DNA of 64,000 nt from Halomonas borealis (GCF_004798905.1 NZ_SDMO01000002.1:218731-282730), one strand, 5' to 3'. Shown: positions 1 through 8,651, counted from the stretch's first letter. Notes: generated by a model from the letters alone, not told the origin. A program made the numbers and translations.

Positions 1-554
1 ACCTTGCCACTCCATAGATCTTCGAATATGTCTCTGGGAACCACGACGGTTCCCGCCGCCGGATCTCCCACCAGCACATTCTCGGCATCCACTCCCTTGA
101 CGACCACAAAATGTTTGTATCCACCGGTATTCACCAGCGTGATGGCGGGAACCCCGATACGAATGAAGTCGTCCAGGGTGATCTCGAAGCCATCGGCATT
201 GAAGCCTCGATCATCCAGGTAGCTCTTCATATCCAGCATCGAGAACCCATAGGTCTGTATCTGCTCACTATCTCCGTTGCGAATCATCGACTCGAAGACA
301 TTGGCCTCTGTCGTGGCCCGGTCGTAGTGATAGGTGAGTAGGGTCGCGACGGCCGCCGAACCACAGCTGTAATCGTACTGCTGACGCACCACACCGTCCC
401 AGCTAATTTCCGCCAGACTTTTTGCCTCGACTTCGAAGTGGCCGAAGGGGTTGGAGATACGGACCGTCCCCGCCTCGACAGGCATGATGCCCCCTCCTCC
501 CGCCACAACGATCAAGGCGGTTAACAGGAAAGAGCGCCTGAGTCCCTTGTGCAT
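1..554 (-). CDS. Exported C39-family peptidase (partial, runs off left edge)
   Basis: Reading leftward from ATG 554, the frame is open to base 1 (184 codons, C-terminus missing). It starts after a good ribosome site (AGAGGTGG about 5 nt upstream). Residues 1-28 look like a signal peptide (MHKGLRRSF, then a hydrophobic Leu/Val/Gly stretch). The C39 papain-like triad is visible: Cys64 in QQYDYSCGSAAVATLL, His148 in YKHFVVVKG and Asp164 in VGDP. C39 proteins include bacteriocin leader peptidases and FapD, the peptidase of the Pseudomonas functional-amyloid operon. Unlike ABC-transporter C39 domains, this one has its own signal peptide, so it should act in the periplasm. It lies 86 bp downstream of the Asn-rich exported protein and is probably co-transcribed with it. 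The family call is confident; the FapD-like role is inferred from gene order. Confidence 0.85.
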   Translation of the reverse strand, partial: MHKGLRRSFLLTALIVVAGGGGIMPVEAGTVRISNPFGHFEVEAKSLAEISWDGVVRQQYDYSCGSAAVATLLTYHYDRATTEANVFESMIRNGDSEQIQTYGFSMLDMKSYLDDRGFNADGFEITLDDFIRIGVPAITLVNTGGYKHFVVVKGVDAENVLVGDPAAGTVVVPRDIFEDLWSGK

Positions 555-640
555 AATTACCACCTCTTAACAACACCACATGAATCGGTGCCTCTCCATC
601 CTTCTATTAGACGAGCATCACGCGCTGCGCACTCTCTGTC

Positions 641-1036
641 TCATGGATTGGAGATATAGACGCTGATACCGATGGCGTTATTGACGGCATTGGCGTTGCC
701 GGTCACGTTGTTGAAGATACCGGTGCCGCTGTAACGACCCATGGAACCACTCTCGAAGGTGATGTTCCCCGTGCTCATATCGCCGTTGGTCACATTGAAG
801 CTCGATCCTGCGCTGATGGCCTGCATGTCCTGAATGCTCTGCACATTGACCTGGTCGAGGTGGACATTCACCCCGTCTCGGCCACGCGTCTGATCCAGGG
901 TTTCCGTCGGTATACTCTGCAGCGCAGCGAAGCCGCCGGCGGCTTTCTCCTCGGCATGCACGGTCGACAGAAAACCGCCGGAAAGCACCATCACACCCGT
1001 AACAACTAGCCACTTCATGTGGACTGACCTCTTCAT
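641..1036 (-). CDS. Small exported Asn/Gly-rich protein, possible amyloid/pilus-like subunit
   Basis: A 131-residue protein from ATG 1036 (GGAGGGCGGGTG just upstream); an alternative start is ATG 1018, preceded by AAGAGG. A signal peptide (KWLVVTGVMVLSGGFLSTVHA) is followed by AEEKAAGG. The mature part contains IPTETLDQTRGRDGV, resembling the short conserved segment near the N-terminus of FilA-type pilus-system proteins. The tail is rich in Asn, Gly and Ser (SGTGIFNNVTGNANAVNNAI...) and ends in ISVYISNP. The tail pattern resembles the C-terminus of the upstream Gly-rich protein (SGFYNSQLSGTSISAHSGVS...), suggesting a shared assembly module. No catalytic motif is seen. Position between the Gly-rich gene and the C39 peptidase suggests an exported structural subunit; this is inference. 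Confidence 0.7.
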   Translation of the reverse strand: MKRSVHMKWLVVTGVMVLSGGFLSTVHAEEKAAGGFAALQSIPTETLDQTRGRDGVNVHLDQVNVQSIQDMQAISAGSSFNVTNGDMSTGNITFESGSMGRYSGTGIFNNVTGNANAVNNAIGISVYISNP

Positions 1037-1116
1037 CACCCGCCCTCCACTGACGAGAATCTGGCAGTGAAGGAACCGGCGAAGCATCGCTCCGCCAGTT
1101 CCCGGTTCAGACAAGA

Positions 1117-1136
1117 CGGGCCTCTCGCGAGGCCCG
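1117..1136 (-). terminator. Stem-loop between the two exported-protein genes
   Basis: Perfect 8-bp stem CGGGCCTC/GAGGCCCG with a 4-nt loop, starting 6 nt after the stop of the Gly-rich gene. On the minus strand it is followed by TCTTGTCT, only a modest T run. It could partly terminate transcription so that the first gene is made in excess of the downstream peptidase, or it could protect the 3' end of the first message. Confidence 0.55.
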
Positions 1137-1141
1137 ATCCA

Positions 1142-2290
1142 TCAGTTGCCGATGCTCACGCCACTGTGGGCGGAGATGCTGGTGCCGGACAGCTGCGAGT
1201 TGTAGAACCCGCTGGAGTTGTTCATGTTGGACACCCCACCGTAGACACCACCGGCCGCCACGGAGATGCTGGCCGCTCCGGTGTGCAGGACGGCCGCGCC
1301 GCCGTTACCACCATTGCCTCCAGCGCCACCTTGAGCGCCTGCGGCATAGGCCGCACCGCCGACACCCTGGCCGCCACCGCCGCCACCGCCGTAGCCATCG
1401 CCGCCGTCACCGGCCACGGCCCTGGCCCAACCGCTGCCCGTGCCGTTGCCACCGCTCCCGGTACCAGCACCTCCGCCGGTCCCATGACCATTACCACCGC
1501 TGGAGTCGGCGCGGGTAGCACCGGCATCGGCATCCTGGCTGCCGGAGTTGTCGGCGGTACCCAGACCAAGGCCCAACAGGGCACCGATTCCAGACCCGTT
1601 GGCATCGCCGTCGCTGTTGCCCGCGGCAGAGAGAGCATCCGCTCCTGAACCGCCGCCTTTGCCGGCTCCTACGCCGATGCCGGCGCCGACGCCTTCGCCG
1701 CCTTGGCCGGCCCCAAGGCCCAGGGAACCGGCATCGCCACCACGATCACCGTTGCCGTTACCGCCATCGCCGCCGATGCCGGCGCCGACGCTGATGGCTG
1801 CGTTGGTGCCGCCCGTTGCCCCTGCAGCACCACGAGCGCCTTGGCCACCAGTCACATTGATGGGGCTACCAGTCACGATGGAGGTCATGTTTTGACGCGA
1901 CACCACATCAACGCTCTTCACCGTTGTGGTGGTGGTGTTGAAAGAGTTACTCATATTGTGGGAATCGGCCATTGCCCACGCATCACCACCACCGCCGGTG
2001 TTACCGGCACTCCCGCCGGATCCCCTGGCATCGGCGGTACCACTGCCACCATCACCACTCTCAGCACCGGCACCACCGCCGCCTCCCAAATTCAGCAGGT
2101 TGGTATTCCGGTTATCGTTGCCACCGTCGCCCCCCAAGCTGGAACCACCCGCACCAACCCCAAGGGCTGTACCGGCGCCACCATTGGAGCTGCCACTACC
2201 ACCACCGTTGGCATTAGCATCGGCCTGAGCAGTGGAAATCGCCATGACCAGTGTCAGCAGGGTTGTACCCGCGATTGCATAAGCTTTCAT
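1142..2290 (-). CDS. Exported glycine-rich repetitive protein (382 aa), possible matrix/amyloid component
   Basis: The start at ATG 2290 was chosen over an upstream ATG at 2452 because it opens a clean signal peptide (MKAYAIAGTTLLTLVMAISTAQA) and has GGGAG about 7 nt before it. The mature protein is dominated by Gly, Ala, Asp, Asn and Ser in GGxGG and GxGxG runs, broken near residues 105-145 by a non-repetitive patch (MADSHNMSNSFNTTTTTVKSVDV...). It ends in SGFYNSQLSGTSISAHSGVSIGN. No Cys, no enzyme motif, and no RTX nonapeptide consensus is seen. It is the first gene of a three-gene minus-strand set (Gly-rich, Asn-rich, C39 peptidase). Low complexity makes homology-based naming unsafe; a secreted structural role is inferred. 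Confidence 0.75.
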   Translation of the reverse strand: MKAYAIAGTTLLTLVMAISTAQADANANGGGSGSSNGGAGTALGVGAGGSSLGGDGGNDNRNTNLLNLGGGGGAGAESGDGGSGTADARGSGGSAGNTGGGGDAWAMADSHNMSNSFNTTTTTVKSVDVVSRQNMTSIVTGSPINVTGGQGARGAAGATGGTNAAISVGAGIGGDGGNGNGDRGGDAGSLGLGAGQGGEGVGAGIGVGAGKGGGSGADALSAAGNSDGDANGSGIGALLGLGLGTADNSGSQDADAGATRADSSGGNGHGTGGGAGTGSGGNGTGSGWARAVAGDGGDGYGGGGGGGQGVGGAAYAAGAQGGAGGNGGNGGAAVLHTGAASISVAAGGVYGGVSNMNNSSGFYNSQLSGTSISAHSGVSIGN

Positions 2291-2435
2291 GATCTCACTC
2301 CCGTTCAGATTCGGCTGAATCCCTTGCGTCCTGCCGGACGATCCGTTGATCGATGCCGGCGTCGGTTCTCGTTGCCTGCTCAGCCGAAGGTCTGTCTCGA
2401 GCCCTCGAAGATCCCGCTGCAGGCAATCAACACAG

Positions 2436-2451
2436 AGCACGTGACATGCCA
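2436..2451 (-). promoter_or_regulatory. Candidate sigma-54 (-24/-12) promoter for the exported-protein operon
   Basis: The minus strand reads TGGCATGTCACGTGCT. The sigma-54 consensus is TGGCACG-N4-TTGCW: GG and GC are present with the required 10-nt separation and only two conserved positions differ. Initiation would fall near 2425, giving a leader of about 135 nt before ATG 2290. AT-rich DNA upstream would suit IHF or activator binding, but no activator gene is in view. Confidence 0.45.
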
Positions 2452-2791
2452 ACTTTTATTAACTAACTGATATTAAAAAGAAAATAACGAGAACGTGACG
2501 GAGTGGGGGGAGAGATGCATCGAGGAGGGAAGAATCTGGGTAGGAAGAGTGTCAGGCTGATGAAACAGTCGACGCTAGGAAAGCCCAGCAAGAGACACTA
2601 AAATTGTTATAAAACAGCAGATTAACTTATTGATACAAACAGGAAACAAAGTCGTTGCACTCTTGACATTGTCACCCGTCATCCCAGTAATCTGTTTAAT
2701 ATCAATAAGGTAAAGTACTACAAGAAAAACAGGAAGACGTCACGATATGACAAGGTCATGCAACACTCGGGCTCGACGCGGCGGGTCATAT

Positions 2792-2820
2792 GAGGGACCA
2801 GAGCCGATGGCTGGCCCCTC
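2792..2820. terminator. Hairpin beyond the 3' end of the kinase-like gene
   Basis: On the minus strand the arms GAGGGGCCAG and CTGGTCCCTC pair over 10 positions (one G-U) around a 9-nt loop, starting 6 nt after the stop codon at 2826. The T run (GTTTTTC) lies on the plus-strand exit side, so for the minus-strand gene it may act mainly as a 3'-end stabiliser. Confidence 0.45.
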
Positions 2821-2825
2821 GTTTT

Positions 2826-4061
2826 TCAACTCCAGTGCATATGCTCCTGAATCAGCCCGGCCAGGGTCTCACCGGCGTTATCCGCCGTGGTGTCCAGGCG
2901 CACGAGGTGGAAACGCTCCTCATCGGAAAAGGCTTCGAAGGCTGCCTGCTGATGCGATAACACCCCCAGCCCCTCCTCGGCCGTCACCCCCTGGCGCTCG
3001 GCCCGCTTGATGATGCGGCGCCTCAGGGTCGACTGATCCGCCTCGAAACTGACCAACAGCACCGGCAGCCCGCGGCTCTCGGCCTGATGCCGCAGCCAGT
3101 CGCGCTGTGCCTGAGTCAGGCAGGTGGCGTCGATACAGGCCGAGAGGCCCGCATCCAACAGACTGCCGGCGCACTGGGCCAGGCGGTGATAGGTGCGTTC
3201 GGTAGCCGCCTCACCGAAGATATCCACAGAGTCATCGGCCTTCACCCCTTGTGGAGAAAGGCCGTGCAGGCGCCGACGCTCGGCAGAGGAGCCCACGCGC
3301 ACGGCACCCAGCCGCGTGATCAGGTTGCGGGTGAAACGGCTTTTGCCGCTGCCCGAGACCCCGACGCCAATCACCAACGGGGGGAAGCGGAACTCGGCAT
3401 GGCGTTCCGCCAGCGCCAGGTATCGCCGGCAGGCGCCCATGGTCTCCGCCCGCAGTGCCGGGCGTTCGGCATCGCCCTGGGCCGCTTCGAGACGCCGCAG
3501 GGCACGCCGTGCCCCGGCCAGACACTCCAGCACCCGGAACACCGACAGCAACCGCGCGGCCTGATAATCCCCGCTCAGCCGCAAGTAGTGATCCAGGGCC
3601 TTGTGCGCCAGCAGCCCCTCGTCGCGCACCTCGAGTCCTACCAGCAGCGAGGCCAGGTCTGCCACGGGGTCCTGGCAAACCCGCGCTCCGAGACCTTGCA
3701 GGTCTCGGTCGATGGCATTGGCCATCACCACTCGACCGTCGTCCAGCAGGCGACTGTCGCCATGCTCGCAGGCCCAGCTATGCGGCAAGCGCCGAGACTC
3801 GCGCGCCTCGAACACCGATACCAGACGCGCAAGATTCTCCTCCAGCCAGCGCTGCAGGGCATGCAGCCGCTGGCGGTCCTCATCGGCGACGATCAGCGAC
3901 GCCAGGGCCTGCGCCTCGTCGGCGACCCGCTGATGCACGGCCTCCTGCAGGGAGCCACCGGCATCGGCCGCGTGATCGGCATGCCAGGCACTCAGGCCCT
4001 CGACCAGCGTCTCGAGGGTGACATCGCGAGTCGGACTTGCGGGGGCGTGTCGCTGATTCAT
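2826..4061 (-). CDS. P-loop kinase fused to an aminoglycoside-phosphotransferase-like domain
   Basis: 411 aa, start ATG 4061 with GGAGA 6 nt upstream. The C-terminal half carries a Walker A loop (GVSGSGKS, 234-241) and later segments typical of zeta-toxin/gluconate-kinase-like P-loop proteins (SACIDATCLTQAQRDWLR, LVSFEADQSTLRRRI). Residues about 1-200 resemble the C-terminal part of APH/choline-kinase folds, including a GDSRLLDDGRVVMANAID stretch aligned with the usual GDLHxxN...DxxxF. The family is annotated as bifunctional APH/ATP-binding protein. Here the canonical catalytic HGD is EHGDS and the Asn of the N-lobe motif is not obvious, so the phosphotransferase half may be degenerate. Substrate unknown. 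Next to hemL but with its own ribosome site. Confidence 0.75.
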   Translation of the reverse strand: MNQRHAPASPTRDVTLETLVEGLSAWHADHAADAGGSLQEAVHQRVADEAQALASLIVADEDRQRLHALQRWLEENLARLVSVFEARESRRLPHSWACEHGDSRLLDDGRVVMANAIDRDLQGLGARVCQDPVADLASLLVGLEVRDEGLLAHKALDHYLRLSGDYQAARLLSVFRVLECLAGARRALRRLEAAQGDAERPALRAETMGACRRYLALAERHAEFRFPPLVIGVGVSGSGKSRFTRNLITRLGAVRVGSSAERRRLHGLSPQGVKADDSVDIFGEAATERTYHRLAQCAGSLLDAGLSACIDATCLTQAQRDWLRHQAESRGLPVLLVSFEADQSTLRRRIIKRAERQGVTAEEGLGVLSHQQAAFEAFSDEERFHLVRLDTTADNAGETLAGLIQEHMHWS

Positions 4062-4095
4062 TGTTAGTCTCCGTTCACGCGGTCATGTCGGGGCA

Positions 4096-5385
4096 TCAGG
4101 CCTGGCACATGGCGGCAAAGGCCACCTCGGCCGCGTCCAGGGTCTGCTGAATGTCCTCGGGAGCATGCGCGCTGGACATGAAGCCGGCCTCGAAGGCGGA
4201 GGGCGCCATGTAGACGCCCTGGTCGAGCATGGCGGCAAAGAAGCGGCGGAAGGCAGCGCCATCGCAGGCGGTGGCCTGGGCGAAGTTATCGACCCGGCTC
4301 TGCCCGGTGAAGAAGACGCCGAACATGCCGCCGGCCCGCTGGGTGATCATGTCGATGCCGGCCGCGTCGGCCCGCTCCTGCAGCCCGTGGCACAGGGTCT
4401 CGACGCGCTGGGCCAGGGCATCGTGGAAGCCGGGCGCCTGCAGTTTGGTGAGCAGGGCGATGCCCGCCGCCATGGCCAGCGGATTACCCGCCAGGGTACC
4501 GGCCTGATAGATGGGCCCCAGCGGCGAGATGTTCTCCATGATGCCGCGCCGCCCTCCGAAGGCGCCGACCGGCATGCCGCCGCCGACGATCTTGCCCAGG
4601 CAGGTCAGGTCGGGCTCGACACCATAGTGAGCCTGAGCGCCCCCCATGGCGACGCGGAAGCCGGTCATCACCTCATCGAATATCAGTAAGCTCTCATAAC
4701 GATCGCAGACCCGGCGCAAGGTCTCGAGGAAACCGGGCTGCGGGGGAATGCAGTTCATGTTGCCGGCCACCGGCTCGACGATGATACAAGCCACCTGATC
4801 GCCGATTTCTTCGAAGCACTGCTCGACCGCGTCGGGGTCGTTGTAGGGCAGGGTCACGGTGTGCTCGGCCAGCGATGCCGGCACGCCCGGCGAGCTCGGC
4901 TCGCCATGGGTCAGGGCGCCAGATCCCGCCTTGACCAGTAGCGAGTCGGAGTGGCCGTGGTAGTTGCCCTCGAACTTGACGATCTTGTCACGCCCGGTAT
5001 AGCCGCGCGCCAGGCGAATCGCCGACATGGTGGCCTCGGTGCCGGAGTTGACCATGCGCACCATCTCGATGCTGGGGATCATCTCGCAGATCAGGTCGGC
5101 CATGGTGGTCTCGATGGCCGTGGGCGTGCCGAAGGAAAGCCCGTTGTCGAGCCGCTCGCGTACCGCACCGAGCACCTCGGGATCGGCATGGCCGGTGATC
5201 ATCGGTCCCCAGGAGCCGACGTAATCCACATAGCGCTGGCCCTCGACATCGAACAGGTAGGCACCCTGCGCCCGTTCCATGAACACCGGCGGACGCTCCA
5301 GGCCCTTGAAGGCACGCACCGGCGAATTGACGCCTCCGGGAATACGGCGGCAAGCCTGTTCGAAGAGCTGGGCGGATGTGGTCAT
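4096..5385 (-). CDS. hemL: Glutamate-1-semialdehyde 2,1-aminomutase
   Basis: 429 aa, the usual length. This cytosolic PLP enzyme converts glutamate-1-semialdehyde to 5-aminolevulinate, the C5-route entry to heme. The N-terminal [14 protein letters not shown], the [14 protein letters not shown] phosphate-site segment, the DEVMTGFR Asp-bearing motif and the Schiff-base Lys265 in [18 protein letters not shown] are all present. Start ATG 5385 is preceded by GAGG at 6 nt. It lies downstream of hemJ and thiD on the same strand, separated from thiD by about 200 bp with no obvious terminator. The neighbourhood of hemJ makes this a heme-biosynthesis cluster. Confidence 0.97.
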   Translation of the reverse strand: MTTSAQLFEQACRRIPGGVNSPVRAFKGLERPPVFMERAQGAYLFDVEGQRYVDYVGSWGPMITGHADPEVLGAVRERLDNGLSFGTPTAIETTMADLICEMIPSIEMVRMVNSGTEATMSAIRLARGYTGRDKIVKFEGNYHGHSDSLLVKAGSGALTHGEPSSPGVPASLAEHTVTLPYNDPDAVEQCFEEIGDQVACIIVEPVAGNMNCIPPQPGFLETLRRVCDRYESLLIFDEVMTGFRVAMGGAQAHYGVEPDLTCLGKIVGGGMPVGAFGGRRGIMENISPLGPIYQAGTLAGNPLAMAAGIALLTKLQAPGFHDALAQRVETLCHGLQERADAAGIDMITQRAGGMFGVFFTGQSRVDNFAQATACDGAAFRRFFAAMLDQGVYMAPSAFEAGFMSSAHAPEDIQQTLDAAEVAFAAMCQA

Positions 5386-5581
5386 GTCAACCTCATTTGC
5401 TGTTGAAAGTAAGCGTCGTATCGTGCTGCAGCCGCGCTACCACGGCCTTCGGCTTGTGGATAATTCTCTGGACAATCTCTTGGCTAGCGGTGATCACACG
5501 GTGAATATCGCCCAATATCATCCAAGTTGTCCCCGATATAACCATTTTCGATGCTGCGGCCAGGGATGACCAGCCCGATGC

Positions 5582-6436
5582 CTAGGCATCGGACTCGAAA
5601 CGCGGGGCTGGCAACCGCCACAGGCGCCTGGGCAGCCACTGTCCACCGGCTTCGCTAGCCGCGTCCGGTCGCCATCCATGAGCCAACGTCTGCCAGGTAT
5701 AGGCCTGCGCCTGCTCGCAGGCCGTCACCAACGATTCCCCCTGCGCCAGCCGCGCGGCCAGCGCCGAAGCCAGGGTGCAGCCGGAGCCATGGAAGCTGCC
5801 AGCCAACCGCGGCCAGTGCCACTGGCGGTCGCCGTCGGGCATATGCAGGGTGTGCATGACCCGTTCCTCCGGCACCCGGGCCTCGGGCTCATCGGTGCCG
5901 GTGATCAGCACCGCCTGACAGCCCAGATGCATCAGTTCGACGACCCGTTCGGTGTCGTCCCGACAGGCCGGGCCGGCCAGGCGAGCCAGCTCACGGCGGT
6001 TGGGCGTCAGGATATCCACGAGGGGCAGCAGCCGCCGACGGAAGGCTTCGACCAGTGTCGGTGTGGACAACTCCTTTCCGCCTCCGGCCTTGAGCACCGG
6101 ATCGGCCACCACCGGCACCCCGGGGCGCCGGCGCAGGATCTCCACCACCGCGTCGAGGGCTTCCTCGGAGGCCAGCAGGCCGATCTTGATGGCGGCGATC
6201 TCCATATCCACCAGCGCCGCGGCGGCCTCGCGTATCAGTTCGGCCTCCACCGGCCGCACGCCAGCGACGTCGCGGCAGTTCTGCACCGTCAGCGCCGTCG
6301 GTATGCTCAGGGCCCAGCCGCCACAGGCGGCCACCGCCTCGCTGTCGGCCACCAGGCCGGCACCACCGGTCGGATCGTGGCCGGCCAGCACCAGCACGCC
6401 AGGCAGGTGGGGATGGGTCGTCGCGTCGTCGATCAT
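5582..6436 (-). CDS. thiD: Hydroxymethylpyrimidine/phosphomethylpyrimidine kinase
   Basis: 284 aa. Phosphorylates HMP and HMP-P in thiamine biosynthesis (ribokinase-like fold, cytosol). Visible are GHDPTGGAGLVAD near the N-terminus (19-31), the magnesium/phosphate segment ADPVLKAGGG (111-120) and the anion-hole motif GSFHGSGCTLASALA with Cys220. Its ATG at 6436 shares one base with the hemJ stop (TGATG), indicating translational coupling. No THI-box riboswitch was seen, in keeping with its place inside the hemJ transcript. Confidence 0.95.
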   Translation of the reverse strand: MIDDATTHPHLPGVLVLAGHDPTGGAGLVADSEAVAACGGWALSIPTALTVQNCRDVAGVRPVEAELIREAAAALVDMEIAAIKIGLLASEEALDAVVEILRRRPGVPVVADPVLKAGGGKELSTPTLVEAFRRRLLPLVDILTPNRRELARLAGPACRDDTERVVELMHLGCQAVLITGTDEPEARVPEERVMHTLHMPDGDRQWHWPRLAGSFHGSGCTLASALAARLAQGESLVTACEQAQAYTWQTLAHGWRPDAASEAGGQWLPRRLWRLPAPRFESDA

Positions 6437-6867
6437 CAGAATGGTTTCAACACGGCGAGCGCGACGATCGCCAACAGGGCAATCACCGGCAACTCGTTGA
6501 AGATCCGGAAGTAGCGGTGGCTACGGGTGCAGCGCCCATCGGCGAACTGCTTGAGATAGATCAGGCACACATGGTGATAGGCCACCAGTGCCGCCACCAG
6601 GGTCAGCTTGGCATGCATCCAGCCCTGAGACATCCAGCCGGGATTCAGCGCCAGCAGTCCACCGCCGAACACCAGTACGGCGATCATCGAGGGCATCATG
6701 ATGCCGCGATAGAGCTTGCGCTCCATGACCTTGAAGGTGTCGATGGCCTGTGCCTCACCGCGGTCCCGGGCCATGGCGTGGTAGACGTAGAGGCGCGGCA
6801 GGTAGAAGAGGGCGGCGAACCAGGTCACCATGGCGACCAGGTGCAAGGCCTTGATCCAGAGATACAT
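6436..6867 (-). CDS. hemJ: Protoporphyrinogen IX oxidase HemJ
   Basis: 143 aa, about four predicted membrane spans. The N-terminal MYLWIKALHLVAMVTWFAALFYLPRL contains the conserved His of the HemJ/UPF0093 family, and WMHAKLTLVAALVAYHH supplies further His residues near the middle. HemJ oxidises protoporphyrinogen IX to protoporphyrin IX in the inner membrane where HemG or HemY is absent. Start ATG 6867 has AGGAG 6 nt upstream. The gene ends overlapping thiD and lies 8 bp downstream of the ClC channel gene, suggesting one minus-strand transcript with hemL at its end. Confidence 0.93.
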   Translation of the reverse strand: MYLWIKALHLVAMVTWFAALFYLPRLYVYHAMARDRGEAQAIDTFKVMERKLYRGIMMPSMIAVLVFGGGLLALNPGWMSQGWMHAKLTLVAALVAYHHVCLIYLKQFADGRCTRSHRYFRIFNELPVIALLAIVALAVLKPF

Positions 6868-6875
6868 GTCGACTC

Positions 6876-8651
6876 CTAGCCAGGGGGGGCATCGCTGTAA
6901 CGATAGTAACGCTCGACGGCGTCGCGGGTGATGATACCGGAAATTCGTTTCTGCTTCGGCCGATGGCCGTGCTCGACGTAGAGGGCGTCGGCATGCTTGG
7001 TATTGAGCCGCGAGAAGGCCTCGGAGAGCGTCGCCTGCAGGTGGATCGGCGCCAGATCGAGGCGCTGGCCGGGGATCTCCAGCAGGTCTAGGCGCCCGTC
7101 CTTGTCGATCAGCTTGTCGCTCTCATCGTGTTCGAGCATCCAGCGCGCCAGGTCCGCCGCCTTCAGCGCCAGGGTCGGCTTGGCATCGCTAGAACGCTCG
7201 ATCAGGATCCACACCGGCTTGGACTCGAGCATCACCCCGGCCTGCTCGAGGGTCACCCGGCGCCGCGTGCGCACCAGCTCGCGCTCCATCACCGCCGGTA
7301 CAGAGACCCGGTTGAGCGCCTGCATCAGCGGCTGCTGCAGAGGATGCAGGCCGTGCCGCGTCACACTGATGAAGAACCCATCGCAGCCGCACAGCTGACG
7401 CGACGTCAGCCCCGCCACGACCACCGCCAGCATGCCAGGCAGGATCAGGTGGGGGTTATGCGTCAGCTCCAGCAGCGCCATCAACGCCGCCAGCGGCGCC
7501 TGCAACACCGCCCCCATCATCGCGGCCATGCCCAGCATGGCGTAGACGGCTGGCCCGGCGGCGAGCTCGGGCATCAGCTGAGCGCCGAGCAGGCCGAACA
7601 GGGCCCCGGCCGCACCACCGGCGACCAGTATCGGGCCGATGATACTCACCGGAATCCCGCAGGCCACCGTGAAGGCGGTCAGCAGCAGCTTGCCGATGGC
7701 CACCGCCAGCAGCACATCGAGGCTCAACGAACCCCCGATGGTCAGCCCCAGGGTGTCATAGCCCATACCCTGAACCTGGGGGTACCACCAGGCCGCCGCC
7801 CCCACCAGCACACCGGCCAGGGCGCAGCGCGCCGCGAACGGCACGCGCTTGAGGCGCGGGCCGGCACGAGCCACCCGCACGAAGGCACCGGCCAGCAGGC
7901 CGATGCCCAGCGCGCTGAGCACGATCCAAGGCAGGTTGAACAACGAGCCCAGGGCGATGCCGGTGCCCTCGAAGGGCAGCTCGAAGCCGAATACCGCCTG
8001 GGACACCACGGCCCCCATCGTCGAGGCCAGGATCACCGGCATGAAGCCGATGATGGTGTACTCCATCATCACCACCTCCATGGCGAAGATGACACCGGCC
8101 ACCGGGGTATGGAAAGACGCCGAGATACCTGCCGCGGTACCACAGGCCACCAGTACGCGCAGGCTATTGTGGGGCAGGCGTAGGCGTTGACCGAGCCCGC
8201 TGCAGGCCGCGGCCCCCAGGTGAATGGCGGGGCCCTCACGGCCCGCGGAGAGCCCGCCCAGCACCGAGATCAGCCCGACCCACCACTGGGTGAACCAGTT
8301 GCGCATCGGGAAACGGCCCTGATGATAGGTCAGCCGTTCGATCACGTGGGCGACGCCGATCTGTCGCCCGGCGGGGCGCAGCCACCACAGCCAGGCCCCG
8401 ATCAGCGTCACCGCCAGCAGCGGCAACAATGCCCGCGGCACCGGCGCCATCGCTTCGAAGTTCTCGGGGTCGTCACCGGGCAAGAAGGCCATCGCGCCCA
8501 GCAAGAGCAGCAGGCGGAACACCACCATCAGGCCGCCGGTAATCAGCCCCGATACCAGGCCCAGCACGCATAACTGAGGCAGGGCATCCACACTGGCCAG
8601 ACGATGGCGGAAGCGTTCCAGAGTAAAGCGGGATAACGAAAGACGCGGCAA
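6876..8651 (-). CDS. ClC-family chloride channel/antiporter with C-terminal CBS region
   Basis: 591 aa; TTG start at 8651 (GGAAGGT upstream). About ten hydrophobic segments cover residues 25-420. The filter segment GREGPAIH (137-144) keeps the gating Glu139, and a second filter segment CGIPVSIIGPILVAGGAAGALFG follows. The usual GSGIP is replaced by GRQIGVAHV near residue 97, so the first Cl- site Ser is missing, as in some ClC subfamilies. Residues about 445-590 form a soluble tail compatible with paired CBS domains. The Glu suggests H+/Cl- exchange, but transport mode cannot be settled from sequence. The short gap to hemJ suggests co-transcription. Confidence 0.9.
   Translation of the reverse strand: MPRLSLSRFTLERFRHRLASVDALPQLCVLGLVSGLITGGLMVVFRLLLLLGAMAFLPGDDPENFEAMAPVPRALLPLLAVTLIGAWLWWLRPAGRQIGVAHVIERLTYHQGRFPMRNWFTQWWVGLISVLGGLSAGREGPAIHLGAAACSGLGQRLRLPHNSLRVLVACGTAAGISASFHTPVAGVIFAMEVVMMEYTIIGFMPVILASTMGAVVSQAVFGFELPFEGTGIALGSLFNLPWIVLSALGIGLLAGAFVRVARAGPRLKRVPFAARCALAGVLVGAAAWWYPQVQGMGYDTLGLTIGGSLSLDVLLAVAIGKLLLTAFTVACGIPVSIIGPILVAGGAAGALFGLLGAQLMPELAAGPAVYAMLGMAAMMGAVLQAPLAALMALLELTHNPHLILPGMLAVVVAGLTSRQLCGCDGFFISVTRHGLHPLQQPLMQALNRVSVPAVMERELVRTRRRVTLEQAGVMLESKPVWILIERSSDAKPTLALKAADLARWMLEHDESDKLIDKDGRLDLLEIPGQRLDLAPIHLQATLSEAFSRLNTKHADALYVEHGHRPKQKRISGIITRDAVERYYRYSDAPPG

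Larger units (their letters stand above)
2291..2825. other. 535-bp gene-free stretch upstream of the Gly-rich gene
   Basis: No convincing gene. About 2455-2750 is clearly AT-richer than its surroundings. It carries the sigma-54-like site (2436-2451, minus) and a hairpin next to the end of the kinase-like gene (2792-2820). The remainder would be leader and upstream activator sequence for the exported-protein operon. Confidence 0.6.

Noticed and set aside
1067..2470. Several plus-strand open frames (up to 255 codons) opposite the Gly-rich gene
   Set aside because: GGC/GGT-rich coding produces Ala/Pro/Thr/His-rich antisense frames; none has a start context or domain.
2663..2691. TTGACA with AGTAAT at 17-bp spacing on the plus strand
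   Set aside because: The -10 is weak and no plus-strand gene follows; the small frame at 2747 overlaps the kinase-like gene and looks non-coding.
5386..5581. Possible THI box or heme-linked leader between thiD and hemL
   Set aside because: No THI-box core or convincing riboswitch structure could be seen.
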